Positions 1 to 12,539 of a stretch of 64,000 nucleotides of DNA are shown here, in pieces. The stretch lies in contig JACCIC010000015.1 in the NCBI GenBank assembly GCA_018907035.1, positions 4,569,501-4,633,500 of the forward strand, written 5' to 3'. The DNA comes from Sycobia sp. Sy_11. Taxonomy: Eukaryota; Arthropoda; Insecta; Hymenoptera; Epichrysomallidae. The notes beneath the pieces were generated by a model. That model was not told the DNA's origin, searched no databases, and worked only from the letters and a program-made list of their open reading frames with translations. The stretch's first letter is position 1. Each line of letters begins with the position of its first letter. Made by a program: the position numbers and the translations under genes.

Positions 1-2757
1 TAAAAACAGTTTGTAAAATAATGAAAATTAGTTTAAGTTCTCTTTTTTTACTTAATACATTGATTATTAGTTTTTGGACACTTAATCAAAAAAGAAAAAT
101 TTCAGTTTATAACTTTGACTTTATTTCCTTAATACATAGCTTCTTAGAACAACTTTAAAACCAATTGTTTAAAAAATATTAAATAATAAATAAATAACAG
201 CTTAAAGTGATCAATGATTGCTATAAAATAATTAACGTTTATGTGTTTGTTTACCATTAAATGTTTCTGACGTTAATCTTTTATATATTATTACTATGCA
301 TTTACATTCACTATAAAATTTTTAAAATTATTATCTGATCTATTTACTATATTGCATCAAACTTGAAAAAAAGGAAAATTCAGAACTTCGAAAGTCCTTT
401 AAAAATTTTGTTATATTTACCTTTCTTTACTACTTAATCATATGTTTTCTAGAACTTCTGACTAAGATGATTTATAAATAATATACACTGTAAGAAATAT
501 ATTTTCACGTAATTAAATACACTTATCCAAATAACACTATTATAAAGGAAGTATCAATTAATTGAATGGAAAGGAAAAATTTTGTAGGATTATTTACTAT
601 ACCTTACATTAGGTATATACATAATAGACTATAATAACAGGTTCATGGTTTACCAAGACTTAATTTACTGTGATTTCGTACTTTATTTTTTGTCCTTTTA
701 AAGCTAATGTGATTTATAATTCTTATTAAGTATATATACATAAGGCTGTATCAAAATAAGAGCACCATTTACAAAGTAAACACATGGCCCTTAACGTTTT
801 TAAAATTTTTCCGCTTTTCCATCACGCTTTCGACTACATTGATTTAAAGATTACGCGAAATATTACATATATATGAATATGTACTGACACCAACACTTCA
901 TCACATTATGTCCTAAATTACACATACCTTAACTTGTATAGTTACAATTAGTTTTATTTTATTGATCTAAGTCTTATTTATAATACGATTATATTCACTT
1001 TGTAGGAAACATATATTTACACTTTAGTTAATTATTCAGTTTTTCTTTCCTTATACCGCACTTATTGGCTTATCGATCAATTCAGTTTTACGACTTAACT
1101 TGTGCACTTTTTTCATGAAAAGTATTTGGTCTTTTCTAAGTGAGCTTCCATAAAAACCTCCAAAACTTTAAATTTTCGAAATCTAATATAATCAGTACAT
1201 AATCTCATTCTAATAGTCTTTAAACTTTAAGTTTCACAGACTTTATAATAGAAATAAATTTGAATAAACAAAAAATAATATTTTGCAACTTTAATTGATT
1301 TAAAGGAATAGAATTTTTAATATCTAATATTTTGGATGAAGTTTAAATTTTATTAAAAATTATTTATTTAATACTATTATATCGCTAGTAATTTTATACA
1401 AAAAGCTGAGAATATATTATAGATGAAAAAATCGCGTTCAAAAATATTATTTTCTGAATATTCAAATATTTTATTATGCAAAACGTATTTAGCCAATTAA
1501 ATTATAAGCAAAAATATGAATGATTTAATTTACACTTAATATATTTTATGCATAAATATTTATAATTTATGCTTTGAGATATATATTTATAATTTGTATT
1601 AATATATTCTCTTTCCACGCAAATTATTTCTAAATACTTAGTAGTCACTATTAAACTAAAAAATAAAGTTTTCATTTATAGAAATAGAATTTAATGGGAG
1701 AGCATTTGCCCCATTAAAATTTTTATATTCTATGCAGTTAACTTTATTCAGTTAGTCAAATAAGTGCTAAAGCTTTCAGTACTATATAATACAAATTAAG
1801 AAATATAATGAAACGATAAGAAAGCTAAGGTAGTTTTGAAATAATAGAACAAAAATTGAAAGATATAATCTTTCTAACCAATGAATTTACTAACGTAAAT
1901 GTATAATTATCGTTAAAATGTGAATTTGGAATATTTTTGAATTTGATAATACCTGGTTCTGCAAATTTTTCAAAGCTAAATTAATTTGTAAACTATAAAC
2001 ATTAGAAAGATACAAAATAAGATCATAAAGTAAAGAAAATTCATCTTAATTAGCCATAGATTTAAAAATTAAAAACCCCATTCAAAATACTTTGTTATTG
2101 GGTATTAGTTTTAGTTTATATAACTTAATAATATTACAATAATTGCTCTTGTATCAAAGTTTATAACACAGCACTCTATTTAACGTCAAGCTTTAATAGC
2201 ACCGCTGTCATGTTATCAATAATATTCAATGAAAATATAAAACTCATGTACATAAGTATTTTTTCTAAAAGTGCAGTAATTATTTTATTTGCAGAATGAC
2301 TTTTAAAATTTGATGAATTAATGGAAATTTATATCGCAAACAAATTATTATAACTGCTTTAAATAGCGGATACATTCATTGAAAAGAATTATTAGTAATT
2401 ATCAGCATGCTACAAATTCGCAAAAAAAAACCAAGAATAAAACTAGCTCTTGAAAATTCAACAACATATAAAAAAATTCTATGTCTAAGGAACGAATAAA
2501 TTATAGGTGACTTTACTTTTTATCTTTAAAAAATGTCGGTTAAACTATAAAAATATATTTGTTTACTTTACGAAAAGTTAAAGTTTCGATGTCAATGAAT
2601 TCATCATTCAGTTTAATCGAAAATTAAAACTTAAGCAATTATAATTGCATAAGTGCGATTGGGTTGCATTTAAATTTTCATTAAAAAATAGTTATAACGA
2701 AGACAAACAAACTCTCTCTGGATGCTCCCTTGGAAACATATCCCGATAAGCCATTAT
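1..2757. other. AT-rich non-coding DNA downstream of the AT-hook gene
   Basis: No reading frame, RNA gene or repeat that I could recognise. It is uniformly AT-rich with many stops in all frames. The part nearest 2757 is the 3' flank of the minus-strand AT-hook gene. Confidence 0.6.
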
Positions 2758-2763
2758 TTTATT
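2758..2763 (-). terminator. Poly(A) signal of the AT-hook/zinc-finger gene
   Basis: Canonical AATAAA on the minus strand about 23 bases after the stop codon at 2786-2788. It predicts a very short 3' UTR. Confidence 0.6.
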
Positions 2764-2785
2764 TAACGTTTAAAAATTAAAATTG

Positions 2786-3009
2786 TTAGTGTGAAGCGCG
2801 CGTTGTCGAGTTCTGCGTCTTCCTAGATATCTTTGCAATTTTAGCGACTTTTTGCACAGGTATCAGTCGTTGTCGTCTCAATGCAAGCGAGCCAATAGTT
2901 TTCACTTTGAGCAGCTTTGACGATTTGCCATGGACCGTCGTTAAGTGCTTGTTCAATGTTGCTGCAGGTATCAGCATTTTACACGATGAGCAATGCTGCA
3001 TTTGTTGGC
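2786..3009 (-). CDS. AT-hook gene, terminal coding exon 6
   Basis: Acceptor TTATTATAG at 3010. It encodes a finger-like motif C-x2-C-x11-H-x4-H (start HCSSCKM), then a basic tail rich in Lys and Arg ending at a TAA stop. The spacing is one residue short of a classical C2H2 finger. It joins exon 5 by completing a Gly codon. Confidence 0.78.
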
Positions 3010-6000
3010 CTATAATAAAAAAAAAGCATACACTGCTTATCTAATAAACAATGTGTTCTCTAGACACTAAGCGCGGAGAAATAGATTTTCTTATTCTCTA
3101 TTACAAAAATACATAATTAAAATTTATTTCAAAATTTTATTAAATAATTTGAAACCTTATTTTTAAAATCTAATTCACTGGTATATTTTTACGACTTTAT
3201 TTATAAAGAAAAAAAAAAAAAATTAAATAAAATAAATAAATTTGCACGTACTTTCAAACTTTTAAAAAGATCTCAAACAAGTTAACACATGTGAATTTGT
3301 ATACATGTCTTGGTATGCACTTTATGAAAACATCTAAATAAGAAAAATTATAGACATATTTCATCACATGTACAGCCATGAAATCTTTTTATCAGAGATA
3401 AACAAAATTAGTTATGAATACTAGATATATGGGTAATGAATACCCATACATATGAGTAATGGATTTGGTGCAGATTGAACGAGACAACTCTGATTACCTC
3501 AAAAAGTATCCCTGTTCAATTTTAAAACCTAATGCTTTTCCATTCCCAACATATACAGTACTTTCATATTTAAAATTAGTGCTTCTCTATCCTATTAACC
3601 AAATATTGTTTTTAACCAAAATCCGTGTATTTAACACTAGATTCAAAGCAACATTTTGAACAAAAACCTTTTAATCAACCTATGTCTAAAATTTATAGTT
3701 TCTTAGTTATTGTCTGTGAAAGTTCAGATGAATTTATACAGACTAACAAGTGATTATCAACTTATTTAAGATGTTTTCGATTGCCATAACTTTCATTGAG
3801 CATAGCTAAGAAACTATATATTTAAGGACATAGGCTACTTAGAACTATTTGACTTAAAATATTATTTTTTCATAAAATCTATTTTAAAAAATAAAGATTT
3901 TCGTTAAAAAAATTCATTTGACTCAATAATATATTCAATTTAATTCAAAATTGTAAGTTAGAAAGTATTATATCTTATAAATGAGATAGCATCAGGTTTT
4001 AAAAGTTTAATGGGCTCATTTTGAAGTTAATCGAAGTTACCTCACTCAAGTCTTTAGAATTTTACAACATTCATTTTATACTTAAATTTTCATTATTTCT
4101 ATTAGATGAAACTACAAGTATAAAACATGTATAAAACTCACCTAGTATATAAAACAGTACTTGCCTTAAATGATGTAGGCAGTATTCACATTGAGAATGA
4201 TTTTTATCAAATGATTTTTATCAGTATTCACTTTCCAAAAAGGCTTTTCATTTTTGATGTCATAATTAATATTTTAATATTTGTTATATTATACTGTATG
4301 TTTAAATTTTATTAAAAAGTTTCATCACTGCTTTAATATTTTGAAAAAATTCTCCAATTTTGATCTGTCACACCGTATAATTATAAAAATTCAAAACCTA
4401 CCAGATTTTTTAGTCCTATGCTGTAAGTGATGAGTAGACAATGATGTAGCACTTGAAAACCACTTTCCACAGTCTGTACATTTTAATTTAGAACCGGAAA
4501 ATTTTTTTATTATGCTTCCTTTATCTTTTCTATCGACCACAGCACATTTCGAGCTTTTCATATTCTTATCTTTTACTTCAGGAGCTTTTGATTTTTCAAC
4601 TTTCAAAATTTTCTCTTTACTCGATCTACTTTTTCTTCGCAACTCTAATACAGGATCTGTTATAATATCTTCTTTTACTTCGTCTTTAATCACTACTGTA
4701 GTTTCCGTTTTATCGACTAATAGACTTTTATCTTGTTTTTCCCTTTTTCGAGATTCTGCTGATAAATCAGATAAGGCTTCTGATTTAGTTTGCTCTTCTT
4801 CAAGTTTGTCCTCCTTAGAAGATTTATCTTTACATGGTCTACCTCTTTTACGAATTTCTACAACTGATTCTTCTGTAGTTTCTTTAATACTCTGTTCTGG
4901 ACATGTTCCTTTATCATCTTTGATAATTTTATCTTTACTTGGTCTACCTCGTTTTCGAACTTTTGCTTGAGACTCTTCTGAACTTTCATTTTTCATATCA
5001 AGCTCAAGATTCGTTAATCTTTCATTCTTTGTAGACTCATCCTTTACTGATTTACTTTTTTTTCTTAATTCTTCTGTAGAATCTATTGTACTTTCTGTTT
5101 TGCTTTCAAGTTCCAAAGTTAATAATAACTCATCTTTTGTCATTTCAGTTTTGCTTGGTCTGCCTCTTTTTCGAGGTATTGCAAGTGGCTCCTCTACATT
5201 TTCTATTTTATTTTCTGGTTCTAAATTTGTTAGTCTATTGTCCTTTAAAAATTCCTCTTTAATTAATTTACTTTTCCTTCGAAATTCTGTTAAGGGTTGG
5301 GGAATAGCGTCGACCCTACTCTCCAATTCCAAAGTCAGTAACAATTCATTCTTTGAAGATTCATCTTTGCTTGGTCTGCCTCTTTTACGGACAAATGCTC
5401 TTGGTTTACATTCAACTGGTGTTTTATTAACATCAGTTGCTGGCTTATTACTCTTAGCAGATTCATCTTTACTTGGTCTGCCTCTTTTTCTTTGTTCAAC
5501 AAAAGGCTCATTTGATTTTTCAATTGTTTTTAAATCTGATGTCATTAAATTATCAGTATTGGAAGATTTATCTTTATCAAGATTTACTGTTGACTCTTCA
5601 AAGCTTCTGAGTTTTTTTTCTATTTCCAAATCTTCCAATTCTCTAGCTTTAGAATACTCATCTTGGTTTAAACTATCTTCTTTATTTGGAGAATTTGATA
5701 AGATTTCTTCTTCTAATTTGTTTTCTATTTCTAAAATTTTTGGAGATTCGTCCTTACTTATTTGTTCCTCTTTTACTATAGCTGTTGATACTTCTGAACC
5801 TTCTAACTTAGTATTCAATTGATCAGAATTTTCATAGGTAGGATCATTTGAAGATTCTTCTTTATTCGATTCAACATTTTCCTTAGATATCACTGAAGAT
5901 TCTTTTAAAATATCTAAATTATCTTGCAATTTTAAAATTTCCGAATTTTCAACCTTACTTAACTCGTCCATTTGTTGAGATTTTGATGGTGTTTGATCGA

Positions 6001-9000
6001 CACTTACATTGTTACTTTCTGTATTAATATCTGCATCTCTGTCCTTCACTACCTCAGTAGATTTTGATAACGCTGATGTAGAATCTGTATTCTTTGTTTT
6101 CAACTTTAAATTTTCATCAGCACCTTCTAGAATTATATCTCCTTGTGTATCCTCTGCTGTTATAGATTCAATCGAAGATGTTAGCAAATTGCTAATTTCC
6201 TTCATCAAGTTTTCTTCAGATTTTTGTTTTTCTAACTTCTTTTCTTCGAGTACCACTATATTCTCCTCTACTTTCTTGGATTTATCATCAAGTTTTGGAG
6301 TTACCACTGTTTTTTCCATCATATTGTCATCCTTGCTAAACTTACGTTTCTTTGGTGGAGCTACCACTGTACTCATTAAACTTGGTTTTTTCTCTAATTC
6401 TGGAGATACAGATTTTTCGATTGGCTTTGACTCTATTTTCTCCGTGTTTACTATTACTTCAGGACTTGCAGACCTGTCATTTTTTAAATTACTTCGTTTA
6501 CAAGGTCTACCTCTTTTTCGACGCTCTGCCGGCGTCTCTGCAGAACTTTTATTCTTTTCTTCTGCATCATTAATCGAGTTCTCTTCTTTTAAAAGAGATT
6601 TTTTACTTGGACGACCTCGTTTTCTGGGAATTTGAATAGCAGGATCAGATGCATTCTCTACTTTCTCGTTCAAAGCTGGAGATATTGATCTATCTTTTTT
6701 TATTGGGCTGCTTTTTCGTGGTCTACCTCTCTTTCGAGGTTCTGGTGTTGATGATCTGTCTTTTGGTACATTCTTTTTACTTGGTGGTCTTCCTCTTTTT
6801 CTCACTTCTGATGATACCTCTGGAGAGCTATCTAATTTTAATTCAATATCTGGAACAGGGCTGTAAAATATAGATATTATAGATAACATATTAGGGAACA
6901 GATAATTCACTAAAATTTTAATCAACCTGAATGTTTTTTATTGGAAATAAAGGATTTTATATGTAAATATTTAGTGTAATTATTTATTGGAAAAATGAAA
7001 AAATATTATCAAAACATTCATATAAATAATATTAATTTATAAAGTAAAAATAATTCTTTATAAACAGCAATACAAAGAAAAAATTCTTTGAAAAAAATTT
7101 AAAATTAAAAGTAAAAAAAATTTTTCTTTTCATTGAATATGAATAAAATCTTATTTTTGTCATATCAGTTACAAAAATTATATTAGAAATAAAAAGCTGA
7201 ATTGTTGAACATACCTATCGTTTTTAGGTAAATTTTTTTTGCCTGGAGGTCTGCCTCTTTTTCGAGGTCCTGGTTCAGGCTCAGGTGAGCTATCTTCTGT
7301 ACTTTCTTCTGAATCTGTTGTTTCTGACCTCTCATCTCTTAACCAATTATTTTTGCTTGGTCTACCACGTTTCCTAGGTGAATGTACTACCCTAACATGT
7401 CTTGCTAATGCTACAGCAATATCAAAAGTTTCATCACAAGACTTACATTTGAACTTCTTCCTAGTGCTTTGCAAACGCATCTTTTTCTCTTCAATTTTCT
7501 CAATATCTGAAGGGCTTTTTGAACAAATTGTCAAATGTTTTTCTAATGCATCTCGCTTTCTAAAATTTCTCATACAGTGACTGCATTGCATTAGAGGTTT
7601 TGAAAGTTTCTTTTTCTTTGTACCTTTTTCATCTTCATCAGAATCATCTATACTAATTACATCATTTTCTTTGTCACTTGAGCCTTTTTCTTTGCTACTA
7701 TCAATTCTTCCATCTATAACACTTGATATTTCACTTTCATCAATATCTATATCAATAACCTCAACAGACCTATTAGATCTTCTATTCTTTTTAGCAGCAT
7801 TTCGAGGGTTATAGTCTGGATCAGCAAGTAATTTCTTTTTCTTTCTTCCTCGTCTTTTTATTGATACTGGTTCCATTTCATCTTCAGAGAAAGCTGAAGC
7901 AGGTTGAATAATAATTTCTGAATCTGTTCGATTAACTACTGTTAATTGCTGTTTTCTAGATCTTTTGACTTTAATTGCACTTGATGAATTTTCGATAATT
8001 GAAGAATTTGATTCACTCATATTTTTCATTATCTCTTCTGATGAATTATGTTCTTCATCATAAACATCCTCATAAGAAGGATCTATAACTTCTTTCTTAA
8101 TTTTCTTTTGAGCTAAAAGAAGATTATTAGTCATCCGAGCCTTTTTAGGACTTTTGTAAGTTCGATGAACTGTAGGTATAGTTTCTTTCTTTTGTGGAAG
8201 TACAGGAGAAGTAACTTTTGAAGTATTTTTGGAAATATGGGAAAGTTTACTAATATCTTTTTTATTTTCTACTTGTTTTGGCTCTAATGGTTTGATTTTA
8301 TTATTATTATTAATAGGAGGTTTCCTCATTTTAAAATGTTGAAGAGAAGCTTTTACATCATCAAACGTTAGTTCTGAATCTGAGACATCACCATCACAGA
8401 GAATATTTTGAACTGTTGATTGCTCTATTATTTCTGCATCACTATCTACTTCATCTTGAATATAATCTAAAATAAAATTATATTTTTAGAAATGTATTAA
8501 GTATAATTGTCAATAATCAATGTAATGTTAGAAAAACGATTGACATACGAATATTAGAAGAGTTTTTTTGATTTGCAACAGTATAAGAAATATTTGTTTC
8601 TTTTTTGTTACTAACTTCAGATGGAACAATATGAGCAACAACTTTTTTAGTAATTTTTGGTGTCATTTCCTTTGCTTGAGTAATACTTTTATTAGGTGTA
8701 ATATTAGTTTTAGAAGTAATTAATTTTACATGTTGCGTTTTTACAATCGGAGGTTTTTGAACTTTTTGAACTTTTGGTACTTCTACTATTTCTGTTTTAA
8801 TATGTCTTATTTTTTGAAGTGAGGCATCATCAGTTCTTTGTGGCATAGTTTTCATTTCATGAACCTTTTCAAATTTGATTTGTTCTTTTTTCTGCGCTGG
8901 TTTAAAGTCTTTATTTTGTGGCACAGGTGGTTTTTTGACTGTTTTAACAGCACCTTCACCAATTAGTCTTTCAACATCAGCTCTAAAGATTCAATAAATT

Positions 9001-9917
9001 TGGTATCAATTAAAATTGCTTTAATAATAAATAAAATCATTACTTATGAGAACTAGAAGCATAAAATTATTTTAAAATTACTTTAAAAGAATATGAAAAT
9101 CAGTCGGAGGAATGCCAGATTCATCATATAAAGCCACTGCAAAAATGTCATCTGAATCTTCTACAGCATACAAGGCTAGTTGCTGGCCCGTAGAAGTTAC
9201 AAACGTAGCTATAGTTTCATCATCATCCAACTCTTCAGTTTCTTTATTTTTAGCAATAGTTTTTTGTTCATTCTAATGTAAAAAGTATAAAATAATTAAC
9301 TAAGTTAAAAGTTCCAAAATAAAGAATCATACACAAATAGAGCATTTTATTATATTTAAAAATCATTAATAATGAATAATAATATACTAATATTAATATA
9401 AATAGTTAAATTATTTTTTAAACTTTTTTAATATAAAGATAATAAAAAATTTAATGATATTCAGAGAATACAAAATTTTAGTTTGTTTTTAAAGCTTTTT
9501 ATTATTAATTAATGAATAATTACTTGTATATTACAAAATTCATTATATATTCCTATAGAAAAATTGTATAAACAAGGTAATTCAAAAATTGAAGGTTTTT
9601 ATAAATGAGTACAGATTGTAATTATAATATATTTTGATAATTTGAGATAACAGAAGTTTATGTTTCATACAATTTTTAGAATGAAAATAAAAATTTTTTT
9701 TAATATTTGAATGCAACAAATACAACAGATGTAAAAATTTACTATATCAAAATAATTTTAAAATTTATGAGATATTCAAAAATAGCATTACCACTGTTCT
9801 TTCCATTCTACTTTGCGAGTGAGTCAATAAATTGGTACCATCTGACTTATTTAACTCAACTGTGTTTTCCTCTTGTTCAGGTTCGAGGGGAACCAAACTC
9901 TTGCTCTCAAGTTCCAT
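2786..9917 (-). CDS. Multi-AT-hook C2H2 zinc-finger protein (six coding exons, about 1561 aa)
   Basis: A probable nuclear DNA/chromatin-binding protein. Coding exons (minus strand) are 9917-9792, 9272-9082, 8982-8549, 8466-7215, 6860-4402 and 3009-2786. Every intron begins GT and ends AG and the joined frame is open throughout (4686 nt). The N-terminal 105 residues are acidic and not recognised. Residues ~106-540 are lysine-rich and low in complexity. A C2HC finger lies near 545-565, a C2H2 finger near 590-612, and AT-hooks (core RKRGRP) near 615 and 653. Nine more hooks are spread through exon 5. A third C2H2 finger lies near 1460-1483 and a fourth, with one residue fewer between its Cys and His pairs, is in exon 6. 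AT-hooks bind the minor groove of AT-rich DNA and C2H2 fingers bind the major groove or protein partners. I do not recognise a named orthologue. The start ATG at 9917 is the first one in a frame whose donor phase matches exon 2. Confidence 0.85.
3010..4401 (-). other. Last intron of the AT-hook gene
   Basis: 1392 bp of AT-rich DNA between donor GTAGGT (4401) and acceptor TATAG (3010). No gene or transposon was recognised inside it. Confidence 0.7.
4402..6860 (-). CDS. AT-hook gene, coding exon 5 (nine AT-hooks, one zinc finger)
   Basis: An exon of 2459 bases. It encodes nine copies of RKRGRP[PRSC], in two groups: four near its start and five in the last 40 per cent. The groups are separated by a Ser/Glu/Lys-rich, hook-free stretch of about 300 residues. 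Degenerate hook relics such as RRKSK and RKKSK alternate with intact hooks in the second group. A C2H2 finger (C-x2-C-x12-H-x3-H) closes the exon. The acceptor TTTTACAG is at 6861 and the donor GTAGGT at 4401. Confidence 0.9.
4958..5389 (-). repeat. Two tandem 216-bp (72-residue) coding repeats
   Basis: The units are 5389-5174 and 5173-4958, exactly 72 codons each, with no length change between them. Each unit has two half-units of about 36 residues. The first begins with an intact hook (RKRGRPSK) followed by ELLLTLELES. The second begins with a hook that has lost its GRP core (RRKSK or RKKSK) followed by RLTNLE. This is a higher-order repeat built on a 36-residue ancestral hook unit. Confidence 0.85.
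7215..8466 (-). CDS. AT-hook gene, coding exon 4 (two zinc fingers, two AT-hooks)
   Basis: Follows acceptor TTTTATTTTAG. After an acidic start comes a basic Ser/Lys-rich region with a degenerate hook-like motif (KRRGRKKKK). Next come a C2HC finger (C-x2-C-x12-H-x3-C) and a C2H2 finger (C-x2-C-x12-H-x4-H). Two RKRGRP hooks follow directly. An aspartate/serine-rich patch before the fingers (ISIDDSDEDE) contains plausible CK2-type acidic sites. The donor is GTATGT at 7214. Confidence 0.88.
8549..8982 (-). CDS. AT-hook gene, coding exon 3
   Basis: Opens with KADVERLIGEGAVKTVKK after a 99-bp intron, then becomes a Lys/Thr/Val-rich low-complexity linker. The donor is a strong GTATGT at 8548. An 82-bp intron follows. 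Confidence 0.85.
9082..9272 (-). CDS. AT-hook gene, coding exon 2
   Basis: Acceptor ACATTAG at 9273. The exon encodes an acidic stretch followed by a compact, non-repetitive segment containing VTSTGQQLALYAVEDSDDIF. This is the only part of the protein that looks like a conserved globular N-terminal module. The donor AAA|GTAATT splits a Lys codon completed by exon 3. Confidence 0.8.
9792..9917 (-). CDS. AT-hook gene, coding exon 1
   Basis: Starts MELESKSL and encodes 42 residues rich in Glu, Ser and Asn. It ends at a donor reading GTG|GTAATG in phase 0, which joins exon 2 in frame. The start is inferred from the ATG and this phase match; a 5' non-coding exon further upstream is possible. Confidence 0.7.
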
Positions 9918-11958
9918 ATTTCTTTTTACTTTATTTCATATGTTTTTTCTCATATCCATCTCATAATAAATCTTACGTAGATCCAGTTATTCATACAAGA
10001 GTATACCAGTACAGTTCTTGAAATTCTTATAAAAGTAAAAAGTAAAATCACACAGAAGTCTTCATTTGACTATGTAAGTAACACTTAATTCTATAACCAG
10101 TACCAGAGCATTGGTGTCAGAAATTTATAGAAATAGCAAAGTTGTTCAAGGTTACGTTATATTTGCCATAGGTCGATTATTAATAAGAAGCTGCACAGAA
10201 CAAAAAATAATGTATAACTTATAACCGCACTATAAGAGACGCGAAGACACAGCCACAGGACAGCAGTGGTGCAAACAAGTTTATGTAGTCAAAATTACAA
10301 GGAGCGTTGGAAGCTTCTGCGCTATCTTAAGCTCGTTTATTTTATTTTCTCACTGGCTTTCAAATTTCCATATGAAGATAGGACGTGTGCAAAAAACAAT
10401 GGGTACAAAATTTCTCTCATATAGAGTTTCTTCGCTTCCATAACATAACAAATACGCGCTCTCTCTCGCTCTTTCTTTCCAGATCTATATAGCTATATAG
10501 CACTTGGCGACTAATGCACCGACACCGACATAAATGCCAAAAAAAGATGAGCTGCACTGTGATACTGATGCAGATAGAGAGAGATAGATAGGCAGATGAA
10601 CAGACTCAGAGAGAAAGAGAGAGAGAGAGAACGTATGAGAGAGAGAGAGAGAGAGAGAGGCAGGGAGAGAGATAGAGAGACTTATATAGCCGCTATCACT
10701 GATTGGCTTATCTTGCGGCTTCAGCTTCAACTCTAACTCCAGTTGTCCAAGTGACGTCGCGATAACCGTTTGCATTACATATAATTCGGTATTTGTGGTA
10801 AAACAACTTTATATGCTAATGAATCTAAATTCCATGTAAAATATTGACCCCTTATAAAAAACTTATTGTAAATTTTCATTTTTTTATTTATTTTTAAAAA
10901 AGTCTAATATATATTTTCATTGATACAATTGCATAATGTTAAAATTAAAATTAAAGGTTAATCTTACAGATTATGCTATTTTAGACTCTTGACCGTCATT
11001 GAGACTGTCAATAACCACATAACCATTGATTGAATTAACATTAGAGATTGATAACACACTACATGAAACCGTTATGTGAATGCGAAATCTGGCGAAATAA
11101 GGACAAAGCTGAAAAATGATTTTGACCCGCAGCGCCTTGACGGAAAATATATTAGATACGTTTAGCTTAATTATTATTTGGTAATAATTATCCGTAATCC
11201 TGATGGATTTGTGTTTTAATATTTAGGCGCGCATATTTAATCTGACCAATTATCAGATGAGAGAGCACTGCGATATGACCCGATAAAGTTACGTTAAATA
11301 TAAGGTATTCAGATTTCAATTTTGTGGAACGTGTAGTCACGGACATAAATAATAAGGTCACCTGATAAGCGGAGGCGAATTCATACTGTTTATTTTTATA
11401 TTATTATTTATAAACGTTGTTATGTGTCGATATTATATTAATTATTATAAAAAATACCGGTGCCAACAGTTTAAATTTATCTATTAATAGAATATATTGT
11501 TGGAAAAAGTGTATCTTTTGAAGAACGATGTCGCATTTGAAATTCAAATCGCATTTCATTATGGGGAATTTGCACTTCTTGAAATATTAATTATGTACAT
11601 AAAATTGATTTAGACATGATTGTATTAAAAATAAAAAGTAATACGAGGCTATGCTTAAGGTCAGTCGAAAATTCTGACCACTGCAAACTTATAGTTTGTG
11701 TTTTATTATTCTTAAACAGATCATTATAAAACATTTGTTTTAAATATTATTTATTGAATATATATAAAAAATATTATTATAAATATTTCGTAATTAGAAC
11801 AACTAAAGATTCGATGGAAGAATTAGGCTGTAAATCTACATATCTACGTCAGCAATGGAATCATATAAGGTAAAAACTAAATGATGCTTGCGCACCTGAA
11901 CCTTTTTAAAACTTTTCGTACGTTTACAAGTCAAAAAAATATTTACAAGAATAATAGA

Positions 11959-11961
<3 letters not shown>
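9918..11961. other. 5' flank of the AT-hook gene and intergenic DNA
   Basis: Probably holds the 5' UTR and promoter of the AT-hook gene; composition is less AT-biased between about 10,050 and 10,780. I see no clear TATA box, which fits a housekeeping-type promoter. Beyond 10,800 nothing is recognised. Confidence 0.4.
10571..10680. repeat. GA-rich microsatellite upstream of the AT-hook gene
   Basis: Interrupted (GA)n tracts over about 110 bp, about 650 bp upstream of the predicted start codon. GAGA-type tracts are used by GAGA-factor-like proteins at insect promoters, but here this may be only a microsatellite. Confidence 0.7.

Positions 11962-12008
<47 letters not shown>
11962..12008. repeat. 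(TA)n microsatellite
   Basis: About 23 uninterrupted TA dinucleotides. Confidence 0.9.
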
Positions 12009-12010
<2 letters not shown>

Positions 12011-12539
12011 CAATTATTATATTCATTAGAGGAAGAATGCGAATTAGGGCATTGGATAAAGTATTATAATATATAATATATATACTATATTAATAAATAT
12101 ATATCATTGTATAAAAAAATATTTAAAAACTTTAATGTAAATTGTAAAATAAGGAATAAAATATGTGTGATTTAAACGCAATTTGTATTTTTATTATAAA
12201 CGTAACTAATGTTCCTAATGAATTAAATTGACTTCTAATAGTATTTTGCCATTTTTTAAAAATTCAAAAATTAAAATCACTAACAAAGCTGTGTATTTGG
12301 ATGAAATTGTTTGAATTAGAAGTGATCGAGTCAAAGATAGATTTTTATCTACTATAAAACAGAATAGTACTGTATAATGGCGGATACAGGAGTGGTTCGT
12401 AGATGAACGATTACATATCAAATACAAATTTCAGAAGAAAATGCTAGTCATTTTCTATCGGGTCTAAACAAATTATTTATATTGCTTGGTAAAGAACGTT
12501 CTTAATGAATTTTTTATCTTTATACTTTTATTATAAAGT

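Noticed and set aside
4512..6873. Long plus-strand frames opposite exon 5 of the AT-hook gene
   Set aside because: They are antisense shadows of a repetitive Ser/Glu/Lys-rich coding exon. Their Ser/Leu/Phe-rich content is the expected complement and no domain is present.
10485..10775. 96-codon minus-strand frame over the GA-rich tract
   Set aside because: Its Ser-Leu repeat is simply the translation of the (GA)n microsatellite on the opposite strand.
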